Source: Malus domestica
Taxonomy: Eukaryota; Streptophyta; Magnoliopsida; Rosales; Rosaceae
Length of the DNA stretch: 64,000 nt
Reading direction: 5' to 3'
Assembly: GCF_042453785.1 (NCBI RefSeq)
Contig: NC_091673.1
Span: 4,285,501 to 4,349,500 of the forward strand
Shown: positions 49,623 through 59,586 of the stretch, one piece after another
How the letters are laid out: each line of letters opens with the position of its first letter
How positions within the stretch are numbered: the first letter of the stretch is position 1
Notes under the pieces: model-generated
What the model was told of the DNA's origin: nothing
Seen by the model: only the letters and a program-made list of their open reading frames with translations
Database searches by the model: none
Position numbers and translations under genes: made by a program

Positions 49623-49877
49623 CGAGAAACGGAATTGAACTCCGATTACAAATTATTCCGGTGCTTATCATATTTGGGAAATCAAAATTTAGTGGGTCCC
49701 ATCCAAATTTTGGAATCCAATTCCGAGATTTGGAGGAATTGGACTCCTAACGAGAAACGGAATTGAACTTCGATTACAAATTATTCCGGTGCTTATCATA
49801 TTTGGGAAATCAAAATTTAGTGGTCCCATCCAAATTTTGGAATCCAATTCCGAGATTTGGAGGAATTGGAGTCCTAA
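49623..49877. repeat. 128-bp tandem duplication upstream of IPK
   Basis: Two head-to-tail copies starting CGAGAAACGGAATTGAACT at 49623 and 49751, differing at about three positions. It begins 95 bp upstream of the IPK start codon, so it lies in the leader or promoter. The text contains imperfect internal palindromes around CAAATTTTGGAATCCAATT. Confidence 0.9.
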
Positions 49878-52800
49878 CAATTGGATGGCATTTGGATTCC
49901 GGAGGATTGAGGGAATGAGGAATCCATTTTTCATACCCATTGTACCCTTGCATAAAAGTTGAAATTCCAAAGAAACCCAAGCTCTGGTCCCCAGAGTTAT
50001 TATCCCTCTCTTTCTCCCTCACCACCGTCGCACATCCCTTGCCTTTCCATGGACGCAGACCCAACCATCATCATCTTCCACAACAATTAAACCACAAAAG
50101 TAGATCAAACCACAGACCAAGAAGAACCTTGCTGCAATTTTAGTAGGTAATCTTATGAACAAAATGTCAAAAACCAAACCCCCACACCAAACCAACATGA
50201 AATCACAGCCCTGTAAACTAATCCTTCATAGAAACGATATCATCACCACTACCACTGCCCATAGGCCACAAACCCACCTTCAATTTCAAACTGTTGAGAG
50301 ATGAGAGAGGCGGAGAAGGAGAGGAACAATTAGGTTGGGGTTTGGTAATTGGTTAGTTTGCTTATTAATTTTATTTTATATCATTTGACTCTCTATTAAT
50401 CAGCATACAAACTTAATTTAGTATAACAAGGGTATTTTAGTAATCACATTAGTTTCTATTCCGATTTATATGAACTAGTAAATAATTTATATAAGTCAAT
50501 GTTATTCTTACTCCGATTACAAAAAGTTTAGTAAACAGCTCTAATAATAATCTGATTCTGACTCCACTCCATTTCAATTCCTTCTCAATCTAACACTATG
50601 TTTGGATGAAAGAAATAAACATGAAATTTTTGTAAAAGTCAGAATTTATAAATTGACAGACATCAATTCTCTTGTTTGAATTCATAAACATAGAAATTTA
50701 GAATTTTCGCGTGGAAAAAAACTTGGAATTTGGGACCTCCAAATCCCAAGTTCAAATTTCATATAAATATGTGTCATTTCTCAATTTCTATAATTGAAAG
50801 TTTAAAAATAACAAATTTCATATTTAATTTCATTGTTTTTTTAGGTTAACCAAACAAGAAAATTTACAAATTCTATAAAATAAAATCTCGTCATTTTAAT
50901 TTTCAGCATTTTTAAATTCCTTAATAATCTTAAATTTCTTCATCCAAACATTCTCTTTATTTTGATTGCGAATTAATAAACAAGTCATTAGTTTCAAAAA
51001 AAAAAAAATTCTGGGTTTTTTTACAAAAAAAAAAAAAAAAAGAGTTCTGGGTTTCGTACTCGCAGTCGATGTCAATCAGGTCAAAACCCAAAACCCCACC
51101 TCCGATGTTTTTTTATTTTTCTTGTTTCCTTCCCTTTATTGTCACAGGGTTCTCGCGGGAAGACAACAAGAAAAAAAGAAAAGACAAACTTTATTTTCTA
51201 TTTTAAAATATTTTTTTATCGTACGATATACTATGAACGGACACAATTTACGAATTCTCGGAACCCTCACAAACAGAATCCAAAAAGAATCCGGATTCCA
51301 ATAAACTTGTCTTTATCTTAAATAGGTTACGTGTGGTATAGATGTAAGACACGTAAGAAAATTGTGATCAATTAATATAAATATATGCACGTGTTACATC
51401 AAGATCGGTGGAAAATAAATGCAAATTGTTTATCAACAACTATTGCCTTAGATATAAATTATGGAAGTTTGCTAAAAAAATGTAGAAATTTAAAACGAGG
51501 TTTTAGAAAATGCCATATGATAATTTGTCTATATTTAATCGTTAAATTGGAAATATCGACGAAATTTGTCGATTTTAGCAAAAATTAAGAGCTTATTCAA
51601 CATCTCGTGAAATTTAGACTTTAACCCATTTTTCACATTTTTTTTTCTTCTGATGTTTATGATATTTCACAAAAATATCAAACGTATCAAAAAAAAAATT
51701 TAAACACTAGTTGTAAGAAAATCACATGACATTATTGTGGGGCAACCAAAAATTTACTTGCTTGACTCTTTACCGAAATTTTCGTTCATGAAATTTAGTT
51801 AATATTTTAAATATTTTTTTAAGTTTTTAATAATTTTTTAATAAAAAATAAACCCCGCCTCATTAGCATTTAACAGAGGAACTGACGGAATGTATGATAT
51901 TGCAACAAATTCGAATATAATGTATGACATTGAAACTTTTTAAAGACAATGTATGAAATTGTTAATAACTCAATAGTTGATGTAGTTTTTTGTAATTTAC
52001 CTATAAATTTTTATACGATTTCTTAACATTCTGACATGCAATAATTGTTCATAATGCAACTCGACTCCTACGAGTAATATTCCCACACATTATACATTCA
52101 TTATTAATATATAAATAGAACTAGAAGGCACGTTGTCTGCAAATTCATAAATAAATACATTAATTAATTTATCTGCTATATTATTTGGATTTTGAGTAGT
52201 TGTGAACCATTCTATATTTATTTATTTTATTTTTTACTTTGAACGTCTTTTGGCTTGACAATATACAAATGTTATGTGAAAGAAAATATGAATTATAATA
52301 TTATATTATTAATGAAAAACACTTTTCATGGGTGAATAACGACAAAGAAATTTTGTAATGGTCAAGTTGCAACATGTTACATGTATATATGTGCAGTTTG
52401 GAACTGCGACTGTACGTGCCACAACCACAATACAACATTTGACAGCGCTCCTTTTCCATGATTTTATTATATTATATGCCAACACGTTTTGCTTTGTGTG
52501 GAGTATATATTTGCCTCAAACCATATTTTGCATGTGAAAGAATCTACGTCATTAACCATGCAATCTTATCTTATGTTTTTATAATGTGCATTTGTCCTTT
52601 TATAAATACATCTAGTGAGTTGAATATTAATTAGGTCGATTATTCGTATTATAAGACATGAAATAATAAATCTAAGTAACGATATTTTGATACACACAAG
52701 TTTCTTCTAATGATTTGTTGATTATGGACTCATTTGGAATATCTTTAAAATAATTCAAAGTGCTTAGCAAATTTTTTCCTGTTTTTAAAAGCATTTGAAG

Positions 52801-53079
52801 TGTTTTGTCAGGATTCATTTACATTTTACAAAAAATTAATTTCAAAAATACGTTGACAAAAAAGCATTTTAAGTCATTTTAGAAAGAAAACTTTCATGAA
52901 AAAGGTTTGGGCCAAGTTTATTTTAACAAAAAATCATGCAATAACTTTATTTAATAAAAAATAAATAAATATTAATGAAAAACCCTTAAATTTTAATAAA
53001 AAAACAAAAGAACTTAAATTTTAATAAAAATGACATAATTTTAATATAAAAAAATATATTTATGAAAGCGGTACTACAC
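49878..53079. other. Gene-free AT-rich spacer with MITE debris
   Basis: No gene is supported. The right part of a possible hAT-like element may end near 50545: the ends GGGCACGTTTACG (near 49597) and AGTAAACAGCTCT (near 50540) are weakly inverted, with no matching 8-bp flanks. A separate MITE is at 50591-50957. Beyond 51000 the DNA is AT-rich with A runs and no structure I can name. Confidence 0.4.
50591..50957. mobile_element. MITE with TGTTTGGATGAA ends
   Basis: Inverted ends: CTATGTTTGGATGAAAGAAAT at left (50598 on) and GAATGTTTGGATGAAGAAAT when the right end is read backwards. Interior AT-rich and non-coding. No clear target duplication, so the family is uncertain; hAT-like is a guess. 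Confidence 0.55.
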
Positions 53080-53598
53080 TATTTATTGGTCCAGTTTCAT
53101 AAATAGCGTCTAGTTCTTTGTCTACTTTCATAAATAGTGTCTAACTCTTGGTCATGTTTCATAAATAGTGCTTAATTATTGGGTCGAGTTTCATAAATAG
53201 CGTCTAGTTCTTTGTCTACTTTCATAAATAGTGCCTAACTCTTGGTCATGTTTCATAAATAGTGCATAATTATTGGGTCGAGTTTCATAAATAGTGTATG
53301 GTAATGGTACAATTTCATAAATACTGTCTCTTTCTTGGTCCAATTTCATAATAATGCTTAATTATTGGTCCACTTTCATAAAGAGTGCTTAGTTCTTGGT
53401 CATGTTTCATAAATAATGTCTAGTTATTGGTCAAGTTTCATAAATGGTTTCCACATATTGGTTTAGTTTTAGAAATAGTGCGTAATTATTGGTTTTGTTT
53501 CATAAATAGTGTTTACTTATTGGTTCAGTTTCATAAATAATGTATATTTATTGGTCAAGTATTATAAATAGTATCTAATTCTTTGTTCAATTTCATAA
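53080..53598. repeat. 31-bp minisatellite
   Basis: About 16 diverged copies of a unit of roughly 31 bp, starting TTTCATAAATAGTG and continuing like TCTAGTTCTTGGTC. Units 1-3 are repeated almost exactly as units 4-6 (about 94-bp higher-order repeat at 53095-53283). Later units are more diverged. It is non-coding. Confidence 0.92.
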
Positions 53599-54035
53599 GG
53601 TTTTGAAACTTAAACCCTGTTTGGTCCTATAAAAGCATCCATTGCGCCGAAACCGATGAACCAGAAGTGATCCTTTAGATCAAAACATTGGGAATATGAT
53701 ATTCTCAATAATTATATTTAAAAACTATTTTCAATTACCAAATTAAAATACTGGATACTATTTAAGTGTGGGAAATTTTTCCTTATGTCCGTAACACAAG
53801 CGGTACATCACATGTCATTATGTAAGTGGTGGAAACTTTTATTTTTATGTTATTAATTTTTTAACACAAGAATCTCATCACTTGTATAAGGACACGTTGT
53901 GTACCACCCCATATTCTGAGAAAATTGAAAAATCTCTCATCATCTTGACTACTATTGAGAAACAACATCACAAAAATAAAATTGGGGAATGTAATTCAAT
54001 TTAAAGTCTTTTTCTTATTATAAGAAAAGAAAGAA

Positions 54036-54521
54036 GGAAAACTAATGAAAATGACTTGAAAACTTTGAATTTTAACGATAAAGACAAAATAAAGGGTAAA
54101 TTGAATAGTATCATGATTGACTTTTTAGTGTAAAAATGTGGTTTTTCGTTAAAGTGAACAATATCGAAAACTTTTCGTTAAAGTTCCAAAAAAAAAATCT
54201 ATTAATGCAGCCGACAATGGGAGAAAAAAGTGGAGTGTGGAAAAAGAGACTGGGTGGGGGTGGTGTTTGTAGGCATGGCCTTTTGACCAACTCCAAAGCA
54301 ATTGGTATATGGGTTTCCACAATGCGTACGACAAGCAAAATATGAAGGATTTGTTACATCAGTTTATAGGGAATTTTAACAAAAAACTTATGGTACTGTT
54401 CACTTTAATGAAAAAACATATTTTTACACTAAAAAATCAATTATGGTACTATTTACTTTACTATTTATTTTGTCATTATTATTAAAACTCATAGTTTTCA
54501 AGTTTTTTTCATTAATTTTCC
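54036..54521. mobile_element. Long-arm foldback MITE
   Basis: Arms of about 150 bp are reverse complements with scattered changes. The left starts GGAAAACTAATGAAAATGAC and the right read backwards starts GGAAAATTAATGAAAAAAAC; both contain TTTTTAGTGTAAAAAT and TTAAAGTGAACA. The unique middle is about 180 bp. From memory this family is common in rosaceous non-coding DNA. Confidence 0.75.
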
Positions 54522-54698
54522 TCAGTTTATATGGGGACACGCCCAACACAAGTTGGGTTCTCTATGTTTTTTTTATTTTTTATTCTTTTGTCTTTATCAT
54601 TAAATAAAGTTAGTAGATGATTTTTGATTAAAATGTAAAGATTTGAAACTATTTTCATTAATTTTTCTTTTTAAAAACAATTTCAAGCAAGCTATGTG

Positions 54699-54989
54699 TG
54701 TCACATCCCGGCCCGGGCCCTTACATCCCGGGCTTGACTCCGGCGTAATACAATATTGTTTGTTTTGGATCCCGACTACGCCCTTACGATTTTGTTTATG
54801 GGAACTCACACGAGAACTTCCCAGTGGGTCACCCATCATAGGATTGCTCGCGCGCGAACTTGCTTAACTTCGGAGTTAAGATGGAGCCTGAAGCTAATGA
54901 ACTCCCAAAATGCATTGTACTAGGAAGAGATGAGCATGTACATATAAGGCATAGAGGATCCACTCCCTTGAGCGATGTGAGATGTTACA
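54699..54989 (-). mobile_element. Cassandra-type TRIM solo LTR (fossil)
   Basis: A 291-bp unit that on the minus strand starts TGTAACATCTCACATCG and ends GGATGTGACA. Its centre matches 5S rRNA, with AACTCCGAAGTTAAGC and GATGGGTGACCC followed by TGGGAAGTTC, the defining trait of Cassandra terminal-repeat retrotransposons in miniature. Only one LTR is present, so it is a solo LTR left by recombination. Flanking pentamers ATGTG and CTGTG match at four of five bases. The 5S core remains easy to read, suggesting moderate age. The family never encodes proteins. Confidence 0.88.
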
Positions 54990-55934
54990 CTGTGTATTAA
55001 AAAAAAAAAAAAAGACTTAGAGCACACCATAATGCAAGTATAAGTTTGGCAACATTAAATAGTAAGCACGAGAGAACTCAGAAGTAAAACATCCATAATT
55101 AAATTAATTTCATTTTAATTAACCGCATAATCAGTCCATGGATATCATTGTAGATGGTACCATCGATAATCCGGTTATCCAGTGCCCAACTCTGTATCTT
55201 CCCCTTCACTACCCCTCCATTTTCAAACTTGGAAGATGGAAATTTTGTAGTTACTAAAAGTCTAAGGGGCATCACCGTCATTTCAAACACAGGCTGGATC
55301 GTGGAGGCGGTAGTAGTTTGCAACTTTAGCTCCAACAACACCAAACAACCCAAAAGCTCATATATAAAATAATAAATGAACCCCAAAAATTAAATAAAAC
55401 CAAGCTTTTTTTTTTAGTCAAAATGTCATACCTTCTTACTGGGATCTCTAGGATTTAAATTAAAAGAAGATTGCTCACTTTCAATTATTTTTTTATCGTT
55501 TTGTGAAAATCTCAGTTAAATTGAAGAAAACACCAATTCAAGTAGAGAGTTTGATTTGACAAAAAAAACCCTCAATTTAACGATGATTTTTTACAGAATG
55601 ATCAAAATTATCTGTGGTGGACAATCAAAGGAATTTTCTATTGGTTTTAAATCTCAGAGTGTAAAGTGATGAGTTACATCAATTTTAAAGATAATTTACT
55701 ATTTAATTTTAATTTGTTATTTTAAAGGAAAATCAGGAAAGGACTTTTTGGTCTGTGCGGCGTGGACTTTTTGCAGAAGTTCAGATCCACAAATCCGAAA
55801 AATACCAAAACAAAACAGACAGACGCAAACTTCACACGGAAAGAAAGAAAGAAAGAGAAAACGAGAGTTTAAATGGTTAGTTGAAGGAAATACTCTCTCG
55901 CTTTTGTCCCCCTTTGTTTTCGGATTTTGATCCA
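54990..55934. other. Spacer and WRKY upstream region
   Basis: AT-rich; a slightly GC-richer patch at 55150-55340 has short open frames with no recognisable product. The last 150 bp is the likely WRKY leader, rich in GAAAGAAAG text. No clear TATA box. Confidence 0.45.
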
Positions 55935-58646
55935 ATGGCTGACAACCAAGAGCAACCGCCCACGCCGCCGTCCGGACCATCGCAACCGTCGAAGCCCGCA
56001 GCGACTCATCATCCTCCCCGCCCCACGATCACTCTCCCGCAGCGCACCTCTTTCGAATCAATCTTCAGCTCCGCCGGCGGCGGGAATACTGGGCCCGGTC
56101 TGGGCCTGGGGTTCAGCCCCGGACCCATGACTCTCGTCTCCAACTTCTTCTCCGACGGCGGCGACGACTGCAAGTCCTTCTCCCAGCTGCTCGCCGGAGC
56201 CATGACGTCTCCGTCGCCGAGGGCGCTGGGGTTCCCGCAGCTCGAGGAGCGAAATTCCGGCGACGGCGATGGAAGTTCGGATTTCCGGTTCAAGCAGAAC
56301 AGACCGCCGCCTATGTTTTCGGTCCCGACGCCGTCCGGGTTTCTCGACTCGCCGGGAATCTTCTCACCCGGTCAGGTACACCCCTCGTCAATCACTTCCT
56401 CCATTTATTTACTGAATTACTGTTACCATTGCTTGTATGCTTATCAGGGAGCTGGGATTTTTTTGAAAAGTTTACTTTTTTTTAGTCCGATTTAGATAAA
56501 TAAAATAACTCGTCTTTAGTTACTGCGAAAACTGGGAAATTTGTTACTCTTGGAAAATTATTTAAAAATTTTGTTGAGAAAAGAAAGCAGTGAGTTAAAT
56601 GGCGGCAAATTAAGGCAGAGGATTTGAGATTCTAAATTTAGTAACTTTTAGAGGGTTTGAGATTCTAAATTTAGTAACTTTGAGAGGATTTGAGATTCTA
56701 AATTTAGTAACTTTTTGCCCCTTTTTTTACCCCTTTGGCGGGGAAGGGGAATCTGCCAAATTCTGGGTTATTAGAATTGATTCACTTGTTTGTTAGGACA
56801 ATTGGGTAAAAGCTAGGTCAGTTGCACCGGAGTTGAAATCCGTCTTCCTGTAACTTAGACGCGGGTTAGGTCAGTTGGCTAGTCTATTTGTAGGCTTGGT
56901 TCAAAACAGTTATCAAACGATTTTCATGTTTTCAGTTTTCCGAAAACAAAAATCGACTTGAAACTAGAAGCTGAACCGTTTTTTGGATTTTTAATTTTTC
57001 GAGATGATATTGTATTTTACACTAACATGCGGGAGTGGGGTTTGAACTTGGGTACAAGGGGCGGGCACACTGCAGTAGCACACATTGGCCTGGTTCCGGG
57101 TTCTTAGGATTGATTCACTTGTTTGTTAGGCAAATTGGGTAAGGGTACTCCAAAAGTATGCATATGAGACTTGTCTGATTGGTACCACCTATATAAGTTA
57201 TATTGGTTTCTTATGGTTGTGATTTATGAATTGTTGTAGGGACCCTTTGGAATGACACACCAGCAGGCACTAGCACAGGTCACGGCTCAGGCTGCTGCAC
57301 TCTCCCCATCCTTTTTCAATTTCTCAACTGAGCATTCAACATCTTTCTCAACAGCACCCGCCACAGTGTTGACACAGCCTCCATCCTTTACTTCCGATAC
57401 AACACCACCACAAGAGATACCGTCTGGAACACCTGACTTTGCCGTTGCGACAAAAGAATCATCTGACATTTCCCTTTCAGATCAGAGATCCCAACTGTCT
57501 TCATTTACTGTCGATAAGCCTAATGATGATGGTTACAATTGGCGGAAGTATGGACAGAAGCAGGTGAAAGGTAGTGAATTTCCTCGAAGTTATTACAAGT
57601 GCACCCATCCAAATTGTCCAGTAAAGAAGAAGGTTGAACGCTCGATTGAAGGACAAATAACTGAAATTATTTACAGGGGCGAGCATAATCATGAACGTCA
57701 TCAGTCCAAGCGTCCCCTCAATGGAAATAGTCAGGCAAATTCCGACTTAGCTTCCCAAGTTCATGGTGGGAATTTGAACAAACCAAAAGAAGGGACAGGT
57801 CCTTATTCAATGTCTAAGAAGCGTCAGGAATCCAGCCAAGCAACACATGATAATTTATCTGGGACAAGTGACAGTGAGGAAGTAGAAGATGCGGAAACCA
57901 GAGTTGATGAGAAAGATGAAGATCAACCTGACCCCAAGAGAAGGTAGATATTTTATCTTGATAAGCATATGCACATGCTTGCGGGCATTATGCTACTTGT
58001 TTGTCATGTATTCCTAACAAAATTAACTTTTATTTTCCAGAAACACCGAGGTCAGGTCAGAAGCAGCGGCAGCTTCTACACATCGGACTGTTACAGAGCC
58101 TAGAATCATAGTACAGACAACCAGTGAAGTCGACCTCTTAGACGATGGTTACAGGTGGCGAAAGTATGGGCAAAAAGTCGTCAAAGGCAATCCTTATCCA
58201 CGGTAATACTGTTTCTCAATATTTCTAAACTCAGTGTTATATACAGTTTTATTCCATTGATGTCACGATGTTTTCATTTTTATGTTGCCTAACGTATTCA
58301 ATCAAACGGGTATATTCCTTCTTGTATGGTTGGTTTAAAAATTTCCTGATTTGTCTTTGCTGCATTTTACAGGAGCTATTACAAATGCACGTTCCCTGCA
58401 TGTAACGTCCGTAAGCACGTAGAGAGAGCCTCAACAGATCCTAAGGCTGTCATAACAACATATGAGGGCAAGCATAATCATGATGTACCAGCTTCTAAAA
58501 CCAGCAGCCACTACACAGGCAACAACAATGCATCGATTTTAAGATCAACGAATCCAGGAAATGGGAAGGTTAACCAGATGGATCTTAGAAACAGGGACCA
58601 GCAGCCTATAGCAAGTTTACGTTTAAAAGGAGAACAAATAACATAG
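55935..58646 (+). CDS. WRKY4: Group I WRKY transcription factor (WRKY3/WRKY4 type)
   Basis: Nuclear DNA-binding factor recognising W-boxes, of the two-domain group I. Four exons, 55935-56375, 57240-57943, 58041-58202 and 58373-58646, give 526 residues; Arabidopsis WRKY4 is similar. The N-terminal Ser-Pro region with [13 protein letters not shown] is the family phosphorylation/activation segment. The first WRKYGQK lies at residues 248-254 with a C-X4-C-X22-H-X1-H zinc site, the second at 421-427 with C-X4-C-X23-H-X1-H. The intron inside the second domain follows PYPR, the conserved group I position. The first domain mainly assists, the second binds DNA. The order next to DUF1336 matches At1g13960 (WRKY4), so that name is used; WRKY3 remains possible by sequence alone. 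Intact. Confidence 0.94.
56617..56715. repeat. 33-bp triple tandem repeat in WRKY intron 1
   Basis: Three copies of AGAGGATTTGAGATTCTAAA plus 13 further bases, starting at 56617, 56650 and 56683, with very few changes. Confidence 0.88.
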
Positions 58647-59586
58647 TTTGGGTTGTACCGAAAAAACAAAACCCCCATAGTTTCTGTGAGTTTCATCAAT
58701 CAGGAAAGAAAGCAGGAGCCGGAGAACTTGAAATTTCCACGAAGCAGGCAAAATTTGTAAGTTATCGTTGCCCGAATCTGCTGCTCACTACAGGCTGTAG
58801 ATTTGATCAAGGCCCTGTTACCCAATTGCTAATGTACAAAGGAAAGAGGTAATTATGGAAGGAAGAAGTCGGGTCAAATTTTTTTGTTGCATGTAAACTA
58901 GTTAACAAGCATACTGTGTTGAAATTTACAACTTCTGTGCATTCTTTTGTATATGTAAACAGTGATGTAGGCTTATATGATTATTTACGCTTGCGTTTGG
59001 TAATGTTGTATCGATGTTTGAACTGAAACTCCAAGAAAATTACTTCTACTTTCCGGTTGCCTATTTCTGTTTTGTACTTCTGTTTTTGTTCTTGCTTGCC
59101 GCTTGGTAGTCCGTCCTTAGTTCTTTTGCTGTAATGTGGGTTGTAAGGGAGTTTTTGTTGCTGTGTCAACACACACCAATCTTTGCACATCCGACATTGT
59201 TGAACAAAACTTTGTGCTGATCAACGATTAATCGATGGCATGTACAAGAAAAAGCCCTGATCCGTTTCTTAAAGCCCTTTACGTCCTCGTTCTTATAAGC
59301 TTTATCGACGTGATTAGATACGGGTAAAGATCTAATGGCCGAAGACAGATAGGAAACGCATGGTTTTAACTAAAAAGAATAAGCGTACAGATACAGATGC
59401 CATTTTGCACAAGAACAGTAGTACGGCATTTGCAGTTCATTTCTCTGTATGCCCCTTCTTGCACCATTGAATTAGGTCGAAGCGACCGAATGTTAACAAA
59501 ACATGGCATTTGATTGGTGTTTTGGCCGGAATTATAGACTTTTAAAGTGTAAACCCTCCAGGATACAGGTGAGATGCCCGTCCGAG
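58647..59586. other. Convergent 3' flanks of WRKY and DUF1336
   Basis: Space between the WRKY stop and the stop of the minus-strand DUF1336 gene, probably filled by both 3' UTRs. No further gene or repeat is seen. Confidence 0.55.

Noticed and set aside
54700-54900. Functional 5S rRNA gene
   Set aside because: Only a diverged core matches 5S; the surrounding 291-bp unit with TG...CA ends is a Cassandra-type LTR.
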